Assembly (NCBI GenBank): GCA_948805675.1
Contig: CAQIBN010000002.1
Span: 124,001-188,000, forward strand
Length of the DNA: 64,000 nucleotides
Reading direction: 5' to 3'
Origin: an uncultured Clostridia bacterium
GTDB taxonomy: Bacteria > Bacillota > Clostridia > TANB77 > CAG-508
The position numbers were made by a program, and so were the translations under genes. This document shows positions 1 to 9,042 of the stretch, piece by piece. Under the pieces are notes generated by a model. The model made no database searches and was not told the DNA's origin. It worked only from the letters and a program-made list of their open reading frames with translations. Position 1 is the stretch's first letter; every line of letters starts with the position of its first letter.

Positions 1-114
1 TATAGTTCTAGTATCTTTTGAAAAATTATCACAAATTTCATCCTTATTCCCTATTATTAATTTACCATCACATATATTAAGTATATCTTTTACTAATATT
101 TGTTTGTTATCCAT
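1..114 (-). CDS. murF: MurF-like Mur ligase, N-terminal fragment (cut by window edge)
   Basis: Thirty-eight codons of a gene that runs off the left edge on the minus strand. The visible N-terminus has the pattern of the MurE/MurF N-terminal domain, ending in FSKDTRTI, which is the conserved substrate-binding SxDTR motif. MurF adds D-Ala-D-Ala to the UDP-MurNAc-tripeptide in the cytoplasm. The ATG at 112-114 is preceded by a GGAGGAG ribosome site. The choice of MurF over MurE rests on the spacing and wording of this short stretch and is an inference. Confidence 0.7.
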   Translation of the reverse strand, partial: MDNKQILVKDILNICDGKLIIGNKDEICDNFSKDTRTI

Positions 115-423
115 AATCTCTCCTCCATTTTAACTTTTTAAATTATATTCTATGTTTTATAGTTTTACAACAACAATATCAAAAAAAATGTTCTATTTAA
201 AATAGTTAAACATTATTATATGTACAAAATATGAATTAAAATTCCTTAAAATATACAACATAGTGGGCATGTTTATATTGGTTTCTTCATTAATACTTTT
301 ACAGCCCACGTTTAATTGCTCTTGTGCCAATTTAAAAAAAAACATTACATATAATTATTTTATATACTTGGAAGGCTCTTTATTAGTTATATTTTACTCT
401 ACACTAGAACTTTCATATTATAA

Positions 424-487
424 AAATAGGAGTGTGTTAAAATAGAAACATTTGGTTTAGGATTCCTATTTTAACACACTCTTATTT
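424..487. terminator. Long inverted repeat, probable bidirectional terminator
   Basis: Arms at 424-445 and 466-487 pair over 22 positions with one G-T, around a 20-nt loop. It lies in the gene-free stretch between the SASP gene (minus, ending at 643) and the murF start, so for minus-strand transcripts it would terminate the SASP message. No other gene is visible in 115-642. Confidence 0.6.
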
Positions 488-642
488 CTTATATAATATG
501 AAACATTTATACATAATAACAATTAACCACATGTATTTTCATATTACATAGTTTTTACATACAATTTCTTTCGAAAATCAATTCACAAACAATTAAACAT
601 AGACTAAAAAATATTAATTAAATATAACTTTGCCCATTTTTA

Positions 643-819
643 TTATTGTTGTACACTTCTGTTAGCTATTTCTATAGCTTTTTTTACAATATTACCACAA
701 TTTTTAGAAGAGACATTTTGCCATCCTCCATCTTGTTTTACTTGTTCATATACACCTAGCTCTTTTGCTATTTCTTCTCTTAGATTTTCTGATATTGTGG
801 AATTTTTATTTCTTGACAT
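643..819 (-). CDS. Small acid-soluble spore protein, alpha/beta (SspF-like) type
   Basis: A 58-residue protein with the alpha/beta SASP pattern: EEIAKELGVYEQV near residue 15, then KNCGNIVKKAIEIANRS near residue 39, corresponding to the family's helix-turn-helix-like DNA-binding halves. SASPs coat and protect DNA in the dormant spore and are degraded at germination by Gpr. The start ATG (817-819) follows an AAGGAGG site nine bases upstream. This marks the host as a spore former. The closest subgroup is the short SspF-like clostridial form, judged from the KNCGN in place of the usual GSVGG. Confidence 0.85.
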   Translation of the reverse strand: MSRNKNSTISENLREEIAKELGVYEQVKQDGGWQNVSSKNCGNIVKKAIEIANRSVQQ

Positions 820-908
820 ACCAAAAACCTCCTTAGAAAAACATTAGTTATGTTTCTCTAATACTATTATATACAATATATAAAAATATATTTAAACAAT
901 TCTTCCCT

Positions 909-2300
909 CTACATGGTTAATGTTCCATTTGGTGTATTTAATATTATTAATATATCTTCTTCTCTTCCTGTTTTGGCATTTATATATACTAAAAACTCTC
1001 TATCTTCTACTTTTCCTTTAAATTCCCAGCATAATACTTCTGTTTGATATTCTGTTGGTATTACTGCTAATCCTTCACTTAAAATTTCTAAATCTTTATT
1101 CAAAGATTCCTTTGCCTTTTCTTTTGTTATTTGTACTTCTTCTAAATTTCTTTCATTATGTGAATTTAAATATCCTGTTGTTTCTATTCCTAAAATTTCT
1201 CCATTATCTAAAGCAACCTTTAATTTTACTAAATCTGGATACATTATTACATCATTTTGCATATAAGCATAATTTATAGTTACAATTCCTTCTTGTTTTA
1301 TATAATAAGTTTCCTTCATATTATTAATTCCTCTTGTATCTAAGAACTCTTTACCTAATTCATTTGCTCTTTCTTGTGTTATTGTTTCTACCTCAACATT
1401 CCTATTATAGTTCATAAAAACTACATGTCCACCTTTTTTAGAAATTGAAATCCATAAATTAGCTTCACTATCATTATCTGTTTTTACAACAAAGTCATAT
1501 GAAGGAATATTAGCATTTTCAGATATACCATTTGAATTTATTTCTTTTATTTTATCTTTTCCTATAAATTCTTCTGCTATACTCTTTGCTTTGCCTTCAT
1601 CAATATCTTCTCCTGTTAATCCCTTTCTTTCTGGATTAGTCATATGTTCAGAAAATGCCCCATCATAAATTAAACCAGCATATTCGTGAAAATTTTCTTC
1701 TAGATTGCTAAAGCTATCTTTAGATATATTACTTACTTGTTGAGCAAATGCATTTGTTCCTTTTTTTGCTAATTCTCCAAAACTTATTCTACCATTATTT
1801 ATATCAGCTGATAACTGATTAAGAGTATTTTCTAATTCCACTGCATATGAATGTAACTCTTTTAAATTATTTAGATCTTCTTGTGATAGTGATTCATTAT
1901 ATATATTTTTTCTTGATAATGAATAACTATAATCGCTAACCTGATTTAAAAACTTTGCTGTATTTGATAATTCATTACTATCTATTGGAAGTCTTGCTAA
2001 ATAACTTTGTGCAAGATTTGCTTCTCTCCATACATGTGTTAAAGTTTGAGCACCATGTTCAGGTGTGCTAGAAATTAGTGATTTTGCTAAATATGTTTCT
2101 ACACTTTGAACATAGTCTACTAACTCATAAAATGCCATATTATAATCATTTTCTGATGCTTGTCTAAATTCTATTTGTTTCTTATATGCATATATTCCAA
2201 GTGCTACTATTATTGTAATTAATGCTATTACTAAAGTTAACATATGTCTATCTTTCAGACGATTTTTCCAATCATATACCTTTTGTTTTATCTTACTCAT
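909..2300 (-). CDS. ypeB: Germination protein YpeB
   Basis: 463 residues. A short basic N-terminus is followed by one membrane segment (about residues 20-38), then a helical region containing AFYELVDYVQSVETYLAKSL, and a C-terminal half with PepSY-like repeats (ITQERANELGKEFLDTRGI; ITKEKAKESLNKDLEIL). This is the YpeB architecture. YpeB is required to localise and stabilise the cortex-lytic enzyme SleB in the spore. The sleB-like gene lies directly upstream on the same strand (2483-2962), as in Bacillus, with a gap of about 180 bases. Length matches the family (about 450). Confidence 0.93.
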   Translation of the reverse strand: MSKIKQKVYDWKNRLKDRHMLTLVIALITIIVALGIYAYKKQIEFRQASENDYNMAFYELVDYVQSVETYLAKSLISSTPEHGAQTLTHVWREANLAQSYLARLPIDSNELSNTAKFLNQVSDYSYSLSRKNIYNESLSQEDLNNLKELHSYAVELENTLNQLSADINNGRISFGELAKKGTNAFAQQVSNISKDSFSNLEENFHEYAGLIYDGAFSEHMTNPERKGLTGEDIDEGKAKSIAEEFIGKDKIKEINSNGISENANIPSYDFVVKTDNDSEANLWISISKKGGHVVFMNYNRNVEVETITQERANELGKEFLDTRGINNMKETYYIKQEGIVTINYAYMQNDVIMYPDLVKLKVALDNGEILGIETTGYLNSHNERNLEEVQITKEKAKESLNKDLEILSEGLAVIPTEYQTEVLCWEFKGKVEDREFLVYINAKTGREEDILIILNTPNGTLTM

Positions 2301-2482
2301 TTTTATCTTCCTCTTTCTATTTATTTTTAATTTTATTTTAAAAAATTTTCGAAATTGTATAATATTCTTTTTTTCGCAATTCCTTATAGTATAAAAATTT
2401 ATATTTTAATTATCTAAATGTAAAATTAGACTCTTTTCTAAACATTCACAAATTCTAAATTATTATTTAACTTAAAACTTTT

Positions 2483-2962
2483 TTATTTACAAAATCTATG
2501 TTTTCCTATTGTTTTAATTAGTGGTCTTGACCATATCCAGCTATTAGTTGCTGTATTGGGATTAAAATAATATATAGCTCCACCTGTTGGGTCCCAGCCA
2601 TTTAAAGCATCTTGTGCAGCTTTTACTACTGTTGAACTTTCTTTTATAGGTACATTTATTTGTCCATCCGAAACCGCTGTAAACGCTCCTGGTTCATAAA
2701 TTACACCTGCTATAGTATTTGGAAAACTTGAATCCTTAACTCTATTTAGAATAACAGCACCTACTGCTACTTGTCCTTCATAAGGTTCTCCTCTTGCTTC
2801 TCCATTTATAGCTCTTGCTAATAACTGTACATTTGAAATATTTGAAGATGTTACTGCAAAAGATTCGTTTTGTTTAAATAATATAATTCCAAAATTATAA
2901 ATTTCTATTATCGCAAAGGTTATTATAACTATAAGAAAAATTATTTTTAATATTTTTTTCAA
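2483..2962 (-). CDS. sleB: SleB-type spore cortex-lytic enzyme / cell wall hydrolase
   Basis: 159 residues: an N-terminal membrane or signal segment (about 4-25) and a Hydrolase_2 (SleB/CwlJ) domain from about residue 45. The catalytic Glu lies in the motif NGEARGEPYEGQVAVGAVILNR. The family includes the lytic transglycosylase that attacks muramic-delta-lactam cortex at germination. It lacks the N-terminal peptidoglycan-binding domain of Bacillus SleB, so it is shorter than that protein. It is paired with ypeB downstream, which supports the SleB role over CwlJ. Confidence 0.88.
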   Translation of the reverse strand: MKKILKIIFLIVIITFAIIEIYNFGIILFKQNESFAVTSSNISNVQLLARAINGEARGEPYEGQVAVGAVILNRVKDSSFPNTIAGVIYEPGAFTAVSDGQINVPIKESSTVVKAAQDALNGWDPTGGAIYYFNPNTATNSWIWSRPLIKTIGKHRFCK

Positions 2963-3044
2963 CCTTTACACTCCTTTCATTTTCAATGTTTTCTTAAAAT
3001 ATTGTTTGTAAATTTAGAAAATATTATTCTTTTTTTGCAAATTT

Positions 3045-3074
3045 TTGCATAAATAAATTTTTATATGTTATAAT
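3045..3074 (+). promoter_or_regulatory. Sigma-A-like promoter for the glycosyltransferase gene
   Basis: TTGCAT at 3045-3050 and TATAAT at 3069-3074 are separated by 18 bases, 38 bases before the ATG at 3112. Confidence 0.5.
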
Positions 3075-3111
3075 TTAGAAAGTTTATACAAGAAAGGAAA
3101 ATATTATCAAA

Positions 3112-4245
3112 ATGAAAAAAGTAATTATATTTTATGCCTCTTATGGTGGAGGACACTTATCTGCTGGAAAATCAATCAAAGAATATATAGATAGTAATTT
3201 TCCAGATATTCAAACAGAATTAATAGATTGTATTAATTATATAAGTAAAAGTATTGACAAAATAACAACATCTGCTTATAAATGTATGGCTAAAAACGCA
3301 CCTAAACTTTGGGGAAATATTTATAATAATTCTCAAAAAGGAATTTTGTCAAAGGTTAGTAATAGCACTAATAGATATTTAGCATCAAAACTTTATCATT
3401 TATTTGAAGAAAAGAAACCAGATATTATAATTTCTACACATCCTTTTGGTTCACAAATGACTAGTTATTTAAAAAAGATAGGAAAAGTTAATTGCATTTT
3501 AGCAAGCATACTTACAGATTTTGCACCACATGACCAATGGCTTGTAGGAAATGAATTTATAGACTATTTCTTTGTTGCACATGATAAGATGAAATATTCT
3601 CTTGTTGATACTGGAATCCCAGAATCTAAAATTTTTGCTACTGGAATTCCTGTTTCAAGTAGGTTTTTAAAAAATTATAATAAAAATGAGGTATTCAATT
3701 TATTTAAATTGAATCCAAATAAAAAAGTTATTTTATTTTTTGGTGGTGGAGAATTTGGACTAGGGAAAGATAGAACTATTAGTATTTTTAAATTTCTTTC
3801 TAAAAATACACAAAAATACCAAATTGTTGCTATTTCTGGAAGGAATAAAAAAATGAAGAGTAGTTTTGAAAGATTAATTACAGATGAAAACAAAAATGAT
3901 ATAAAAATATTTGAATATACCAATAATGTTCCTGAACTAATGCATATATCTAGCTTAGTTATAACTAAACCAGGTGGCCTTACATCTAGTGAAAGCTTAG
4001 CTAGTGGCCTACCTATTATAGTTATAAATCCACTTCCTGGTCAAGAAGAAGAAAACGCAAGCTTTTTAGAAAATAATCATGTAGCAATATGGATAAAAAA
4101 CGACGATAATATTGAAGAGGAAATTTCAAGTATTTTAGACTTTCCAAATACTCTTGAGAACTTGCAAAAACAAGCAAGGCTTTTAGGCAAACCTAATTCG
4201 ACAAAAGATATTTGTGAAATAATATTGAATACAAATAATTGCTAA
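3112..4245 (+). CDS. MGDG-synthase/UgtP-family glycosyltransferase
   Basis: 377 residues of the GT28/MurG-like GT-B fold. The N-terminus MKKVIIFYASYGGGHLSAG carries the glycine-rich GGGH motif of the monogalactosyldiacylglycerol synthase family. The C-terminal half has FFGGGEFG and the sugar-nucleotide-binding segment TKPGGLTSSESLASGLPIIV. Relatives (Bacillus UgtP) transfer glucose to diacylglycerol at the inner membrane face, making glycolipid and lipoteichoic acid anchor. There is no signal peptide, consistent with a peripheral cytoplasmic enzyme. It stands alone with its own promoter. The exact acceptor and sugar are not visible. Confidence 0.85.
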   Translation: MKKVIIFYASYGGGHLSAGKSIKEYIDSNFPDIQTELIDCINYISKSIDKITTSAYKCMAKNAPKLWGNIYNNSQKGILSKVSNSTNRYLASKLYHLFEEKKPDIIISTHPFGSQMTSYLKKIGKVNCILASILTDFAPHDQWLVGNEFIDYFFVAHDKMKYSLVDTGIPESKIFATGIPVSSRFLKNYNKNEVFNLFKLNPNKKVILFFGGGEFGLGKDRTISIFKFLSKNTQKYQIVAISGRNKKMKSSFERLITDENKNDIKIFEYTNNVPELMHISSLVITKPGGLTSSESLASGLPIIVINPLPGQEEENASFLENNHVAIWIKNDDNIEEEISSILDFPNTLENLQKQARLLGKPNSTKDICEIILNTNNC

Positions 4246-4313
4246 TAATTATTATATTTTATGAAAAAAATAAGCTCTTACCTCATATACTAAATAAAGT
4301 GAGGAGGAGCTTT

Positions 4314-4511
4314 ATGTGTTTTAATAATCTTTCTGGTTCAGAACTAGTTGCTTTAGCAAGCATTATAGCTATTTATATTTCAAATGAATTCTCTGCTGAT
4401 GAAACCTCTATATTAGGTGACTTCTTTTCTGCACTTGGTTCTAATTTAAGTGTTATTGGTTCAGCTTCCCAAAATAATAATAGCAATAATAATTGCTTAT
4501 CTGATTTATAG
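4314..4511 (+). CDS. Small protein of unknown function, convergent with recR
   Basis: 65 residues beginning MCFNNLSGSELVALASIIA. The start ATG at 4314 is chosen because a GTGAGGAGG ribosome site lies just upstream. An ATG further upstream would lack one. The first 45 residues look helical and hydrophobic (SELVALASIIAIYISNEFSADE, then ILGDFFSALGSNLSVIG), and the tail is Asn/Ser rich. I recognise the general pattern as a small clostridial protein family but cannot name it. It ends seven bases from the recR stop, tail to tail. Confidence 0.65.
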   Translation: MCFNNLSGSELVALASIIAIYISNEFSADETSILGDFFSALGSNLSVIGSASQNNNSNNNCLSDL

Positions 4512-4518
4512 AAATGTA

Positions 4519-5118
4519 TTATAACTCTCTTCTTCCTTCTAAAGCCTTACTTAATGTAACTTCATCTGTATACTCTAAATCTCCACCTACTGGTATTCCA
4601 TGTGCTATTCTTGTAACTGTTATACCAAGTGGTTTTATTAATTTAGATAAATACATTGCAGTTGCTTCACCTTCAACTCTCGGATTTGTAGCTAATATAA
4701 TTTCCTTTACTTCGCCCTCCATTAATCTTGCAAGTAATTCTTTTATTTTAATATCGTCTGGACCAATACCATTCATAGGAGATATCGAACCATGAAGTAC
4801 ATGATAAATTCCTTTAAATTCATGTGTTCTTTCCATTGCAATAATATCCTTAACATCTTCTACTACACAAATAACAGATTTATCTCTGTTTTTATTTGAA
4901 CAAATCATACATGGGTCTGTATCAGATATATTATAACAAGTAGAACAATATTTTAAATTTTGTTTAGCATCTATAATAGCTTTTACAAATTCCTCAGTTT
5001 CTTCTTTACTAGAATTTAAAACGTAAAAGGCAAGCCTTACTGCTGTTTTGTTACCTATACTTGGTAACTTTTCAAAAGCTTCTATTAATTTTTCTATTGA
5101 TGGCGAATAATATGACAT
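4519..5118 (-). CDS. recR: Recombination protein RecR
   Basis: 199 residues, the usual length. Order: helix-hairpin-helix (FEKLPSIGNKTAVRLAF, residues about 15-31), a C4 zinc finger (CSTC...CMIC, about 58-73), and a Toprim domain (VICVVEDVKDI; later TNPRVEGEATAMYL). RecR acts with RecO/RecF to load RecA at gaps. It is the last gene of a minus-strand run dnaX - ybaB - recR, the order seen in Bacillus subtilis. Confidence 0.97.
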   Translation of the reverse strand: MSYYSPSIEKLIEAFEKLPSIGNKTAVRLAFYVLNSSKEETEEFVKAIIDAKQNLKYCSTCYNISDTDPCMICSNKNRDKSVICVVEDVKDIIAMERTHEFKGIYHVLHGSISPMNGIGPDDIKIKELLARLMEGEVKEIILATNPRVEGEATAMYLSKLIKPLGITVTRIAHGIPVGGDLEYTDEVTLSKALEGRREL

Positions 5119-5197
5119 ATTTTTTCCTTCTTTCCATATATAATTTATAAAAGAAGATTTCTTACAATATAGTTTGAAATCTTCTTTGTGATTTTAT

Positions 5198-5536
5198 TTA
5201 CATTAGTCCTGGTATATTATATTTTCCAAGTTGAGCAGTTTGTGCACTATCAACTTTTCTTAAAGCTTCATTTACACATGTTAGTATTAAATCTTGTAAC
5301 ATCTCTACATCATCTGGGTCAACTACATCTTTCTTTATTATTATTTCTTTTAATTCTTTATTTCCAGATACCTTTACAAATACTGCTCCTCCACCTGCTG
5401 TTGAGTCAAATTCTTTATTTGCTAATTCCTCTTGTGATTTTTCCATATCTGCTTGCATTTTTTTTGCTTCTTTCATTAATTGGTTTATATTCATTCCACC
5501 AAATCCTCCCATTCCTGGGAAACCTCTTTTTGCCAT
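5198..5536 (-). CDS. YbaB/EbfC family nucleoid-associated protein
   Basis: 112 residues with the family core MNINQLMKEAKKMQADMEKSQEELANKEFDSTAGGGAVFVKVSGNKELKEIII and a glycine/methionine-rich N-terminus (GFPGMGGFGG). These proteins form dimers that bind DNA nonspecifically. The gene lies between dnaX and recR, 19 bases after the dnaX stop, in the conserved dnaX-ybaB-recR operon. Confidence 0.95.
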   Translation of the reverse strand: MAKRGFPGMGGFGGMNINQLMKEAKKMQADMEKSQEELANKEFDSTAGGGAVFVKVSGNKELKEIIIKKDVVDPDDVEMLQDLILTCVNEALRKVDSAQTAQLGKYNIPGLM

Positions 5537-5555
5537 TTTACATTCCTCCTTAAAT

Positions 5556-7166
5556 TTATTCTTCTATTATATTAATTGGCATATCTATATTTTTTGTAAT
5601 ATTTTCAATTTCGTTATTTTCTATAAATTTTGGTAAATTATTTTCATCTATTAATTTTACTGCCATATCTTTACCATATTCTATAGAAACTGCTTTTGTG
5701 AGTTCTTGCATATTTTCTGGCTTTTCTAATATTGCCTTTCCAAATGATGTCAGCCCATTAGGGAATTCTATTCCTATTATCATATCATTAATTTCTCTTG
5801 CATTTGTATTAATTAAATTACTATATAACATTATTTTTCCATCTTGTTTTAGATTATTTACAATATTAGGCCATGCATCTATTTTTTTTAATTTATCTAT
5901 CTTATTTGTTTTATCATTAATTTTTGTAGTTGTTACATTTTTATGTGATGTATTTCCACAATTAGAAGTTTTTGATATAGTATTATCCACATTTTTTGAA
6001 GAATTGTGGATATCTCCACTTGAAATTTCATTAATTTGTTTTTCTAATTTATTAATTTTATAAATTAGCTCTTCTTTATCATTCACCTGTTCATTACTAC
6101 ATAACTTCATTATCCCAACTTGCATTATAATAGACTTTTGAGTAGCCCATTTCAAATTGCTTTCTAATTCTGATAAATCAAAAATTATCTTTAACAATGC
6201 TTCTTTTGATGTACTCTCAGATAGATTAGATATCTGCTTAAGTTCTTCTTCTGTATATAAGTCTAACTTTTTACTTGTTTTAAATAATAATATATCTTTT
6301 ACATATTTTATTATTTCCCACACTAAATTATTTATATCTTTTCCATCATCTATTATTTCATTTATTGCATCAATACTTTGCTCCATATTTTTATTTAAAA
6401 TAGCTTCTACCACCTTATAGATATACTGAGTTTGTGGTATTCCTACTAAGTTTTTTATTTTCTGCACATCAATTTCATTACTTCCATCTTGAATACATCT
6501 ATCTAGTATACTTAAGGCATCTCTCATAGCACCCTCAGCAAGTGTTGCTATTGTTTTTAGTGCATCTTGTGTTATATTTACGTTGCTTTGTTTACAAACA
6601 TAATCTAACCATTTAGCTATATTATTATCCGATATTTTTTTAAAATCAAACCTCTGACATCTTGATAATATAGTTGCAGGTAATTTTTGCGGTTCTGTAG
6701 TTGCTAAAATAAATTTAACATGATTAGGTGGTTCTTCAAGTGTTTTTAAAAGGGCATTAAATGCTCCTGTTGATAACATATGAACTTCATCTATAATATA
6801 TACTCTATATTTAGCTGTAGTTGGCAAAAAATTAACTTCATCTCTAATTAAACGAATATCTTCTACACTATTATTAGATGCTGCATCCATTTCTACAATA
6901 TCTGTTAAAGCACCAGAAATTGCTGATTTACAAATTTCACATTCATTACATGGCTCTCCGTCCTGCGGATTTAGGCAATTTACAGCTCTTGCTAAAATCT
7001 TAGCAGCTGAAGTCTTACCTGTACCTCTTCCTCCATTAAATAAATATGCATGTCCAACTCTCCCAGATTTAATTTGATTTTTAAGTGTTTTTGTAATATG
7101 TTCTTGTCCTACAATCTGGTCAAAAACAGGTGGTCTAAATTTTCTATATAGAGCTGTATATGCCAT
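5556..7166 (-). CDS. dnaX: DNA polymerase III subunit gamma/tau
   Basis: 536 residues. The AAA+ clamp-loader domain shows Walker A GGRGTGKT (about residue 45), a four-cysteine zinc module (CLNPQDGEPCNECEIC, about 64-79), Walker B IIDEVHML, and the sensor/arginine-finger region SRCQRF. It is followed by the DnaX collar domain and a lysine/asparagine-rich linker (about 380-430) leading to a C-terminal region that would correspond to tau. DnaX loads the sliding clamp. It is transcribed away from the SRP RNA gene and precedes ybaB and recR. Confidence 0.97.
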   Translation of the reverse strand: MAYTALYRKFRPPVFDQIVGQEHITKTLKNQIKSGRVGHAYLFNGGRGTGKTSAAKILARAVNCLNPQDGEPCNECEICKSAISGALTDIVEMDAASNNSVEDIRLIRDEVNFLPTTAKYRVYIIDEVHMLSTGAFNALLKTLEEPPNHVKFILATTEPQKLPATILSRCQRFDFKKISDNNIAKWLDYVCKQSNVNITQDALKTIATLAEGAMRDALSILDRCIQDGSNEIDVQKIKNLVGIPQTQYIYKVVEAILNKNMEQSIDAINEIIDDGKDINNLVWEIIKYVKDILLFKTSKKLDLYTEEELKQISNLSESTSKEALLKIIFDLSELESNLKWATQKSIIMQVGIMKLCSNEQVNDKEELIYKINKLEKQINEISSGDIHNSSKNVDNTISKTSNCGNTSHKNVTTTKINDKTNKIDKLKKIDAWPNIVNNLKQDGKIMLYSNLINTNAREINDMIIGIEFPNGLTSFGKAILEKPENMQELTKAVSIEYGKDMAVKLIDENNLPKFIENNEIENITKNIDMPINIIEE

Positions 7167-7212
7167 AATTTCACCTCATTTTGCAAAAAAATAGTACGAG
7201 ATTTTATTTACT

Positions 7213-7343
7213 TTTCTAACCTCTCTATGGAAAGTAAATTTCCACATAACATCACTACTTATTGCTGCTTCTTTCCAGACCTGACAAGGTTCATAGCTAT
7301 TTATTGGATTTTACTCTCCATACAAAGGTTAGGAGTATTCTCA
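7213..7343 (-). ncRNA. ffs: Signal recognition particle RNA (scRNA/4.5S-like)
   Basis: The minus strand carries the domain IV core GTCAGGTCTGGAAAGAAGCA, the Ffh-binding hallmark. Outer strands CTAACCT (from 7326-7332) and AGGTTAG (to 7216-7222) pair to close the hairpin. It lies upstream of dnaX on the same strand, exactly where Bacillus has scr. The ends are estimated from the pairing. The overall size of about 130 nt suggests the short single-hairpin type rather than the 270-nt Bacillus form. Confidence 0.9.
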
Positions 7344-7405
7344 TACCATTTTAAATTATATAATGTTTTTTCATTTTTATCAAGTATTTATTTTAATTTT
7401 TATAT

Positions 7406-8155
7406 TTATTTTTCTCTTTTAAATATAAATTTATCTGTATCTGTTATTTCATATGTACTTGTTCCATCTTTTATAATATCTCCACATGGTAAATCTAAAT
7501 TAATATTCGTTTTGTAATTCTTGTTCTTTACCTTTATAATAAAATCAAAAGAAACCGAAAAATCTAAATCTTCTTTTGTTTTTCCTAATTTACTAATTAA
7601 GGTTCCGTCATGTTTAATTATATCATCATCATTTGATTCATATATTCCAATTCCATTATTTACAAAACTCATTAATATATTTCCACCTTGGTTTCCTATT
7701 TCAAGAGTTTTTGCATTATTTGTATTTGAACCAAAATATTCTAATTTATCTGTTATTACAAATTCATCTTTATATTGATATATTCTTCCATCTAAACTAT
7801 TAGGCATATAAGCTTTTATCTCACCTAATTTAGGCTCATTTACTACTCTTATATTCTCTATTTTTATACTTTCTATAATATCTTCTTTATTATATTCTTC
7901 ATTTTTTGAAATTGTGAAATATATATCGTTATTTTGTAATATATTCAATTTCCATTTTGAATTGTTATCATTTTGCAAATCTTCTATTCCCTCTGCGGTA
8001 CTAATTATTGTAATCTTTGAAAGCTTAAAGGGCATATTTTTTTCACCTTCTACATTATATTTCATAATAATTATTACAACAGTTACCAATATAATAGCTA
8101 ATAATACTATACTTAAACTTGCTTTTATTGCCTTCTTTATATTATCTTCTTTCAA
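7406..8155 (-). CDS. Membrane-anchored protein of unknown function
   Basis: About 249 residues. The start is taken as TTG at 8153-8155: the ATG at 8168-8170 contains the GGAGGT ribosome site inside its own first codons, six bases before the TTG. A single membrane segment (about residues 12-33, SLSIVLLAIILVTVVIIIM) is followed by a largely beta-type extracytoplasmic domain with many Asn, Asp and Ile. I do not recognise the family. It sits between tadA and the SRP RNA, breaking the usual tadA-scr-dnaX adjacency. A role in secretion is possible from position only. Confidence 0.75.
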   Translation of the reverse strand: MKEDNIKKAIKASLSIVLLAIILVTVVIIIMKYNVEGEKNMPFKLSKITIISTAEGIEDLQNDNNSKWKLNILQNNDIYFTISKNEEYNKEDIIESIKIENIRVVNEPKLGEIKAYMPNSLDGRIYQYKDEFVITDKLEYFGSNTNNAKTLEIGNQGGNILMSFVNNGIGIYESNDDDIIKHDGTLISKLGKTKEDLDFSVSFDFIIKVKNKNYKTNINLDLPCGDIIKDGTSTYEITDTDKFIFKREK

Positions 8156-8240
8156 ATATATTACCTCCATTTATAAATTAATTATTTACTTTATATAAAT
8201 ATTGTACTACACAATATTTATATAACAGCCAAATGATACA

Positions 8241-8696
8241 TTATTTCTTCTTTTTTCTTAATTCTTTAAAAAAGCTCTTTAATATTTTTTCACACTCTTC
8301 ATTCATTATTCCAGTTTGTATATCTACTTTATGATTAAATGGATAATCCTGTAATAAATTTAAAATTGAGCCACATGCACCTGTTTTATAATCCATAGCA
8401 CCAATATATACTTTTTTTATTCTGCATTGTATCAAAGCTCCTGCACACATACTACATGGCTCTAATGTAACATACATTTCGCATTCTGTTAATCTCCATG
8501 AATTTAATTTTTTACTTGCTTTTTTTATCGCTAGAATTTCTGCATGATTAATTGTATCTTGCTTAGTTTCTTTTAGGTTATGTGCTCTAGCAATTACCTT
8601 CCCATCTTTTACTATAACTGCTCCTACAGGAATCTCTTCTTTATCATATGCTTTTTTCGCTTCTTTTAAAGCTTGTTTCATATAATTTTCTTCCAC
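8241..8696 (-). CDS. tadA: tRNA-specific adenosine deaminase
   Basis: 151 residues of the cytidine/deoxycytidylate deaminase fold. The zinc ligands and proton shuttle are visible as NHAEILAI and PCSMCAGAL, the tRNA-A34 deaminase signature. TadA converts A34 to inosine in tRNA-Arg(ACG), allowing that tRNA to read CGU, CGC and CGA but not CGG. That matters here because two tRNA-Arg(ACG) genes lie nearby and in-frame CGG codons are almost absent from this window. Length and position next to the SRP RNA/dnaX block match the Firmicute family. Confidence 0.96.
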   Translation of the reverse strand: MEENYMKQALKEAKKAYDKEEIPVGAVIVKDGKVIARAHNLKETKQDTINHAEILAIKKASKKLNSWRLTECEMYVTLEPCSMCAGALIQCRIKKVYIGAMDYKTGACGSILNLLQDYPFNHKVDIQTGIMNEECEKILKSFFKELRKKKK

Positions 8697-8730
8697 AAAA
8701 AATCTCCTAACATATATTTCTTTATATAAA

Positions 8731-8788
8731 AAACGATTCTATATAATTTGTATAGTCCTTTAAGGCCAAAAAAGATGTAGAATCGTAT
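8731..8788 (-). terminator. Terminator downstream of tRNA-Arg(CCT)
   Basis: Minus-strand hairpin with arms at 8778-8786 and 8733-8741 (ACGATTCTA/TAGAATCGT) followed by a T run, between the tRNA gene and tadA. Confidence 0.6.
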
Positions 8789-8830
8789 TTTATATTTATA
8801 TATTTTAATAATCATTTTATTTAAATATTT

Positions 8831-8907
8831 TGGTGTGCGTAACAGGAATCGAACCTGCGACCTGCAGTTTAGGAAACTGTCGCTCTATCCTACTGAGCTA
8901 CACGCAC
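8831..8907 (-). tRNA. tRNA-Arg (anticodon CCT)
   Basis: A 77-nt cloverleaf with seven-pair acceptor stem GTGCGTG/TACGCAC, anticodon loop TTCCTAA, T-arm GCAGG-TTCGATT-CCTGT and encoded CCA. It reads AGG. The first anticodon-stem pair is an A-C mismatch. This tRNA does not read CGG. Confidence 0.95.
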
Positions 8908-9042
8908 ATATATTATGTATTATATCATAAAAAAAATTTTTTTCAATGTTTAAAATAGAAAAGTATGAGTTTTTTTCTGTAATTTACTATCTAATATATT
9001 TATGTTATAATTATTTCAAAATATATAAATAGAGGTGAATTT

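Noticed and set aside
263..445. A 60-codon open frame upstream of the SASP gene
   Set aside because: No ribosome site, Cys/Phe-rich random-looking sequence, and its end forms one arm of the long hairpin at 424-487.
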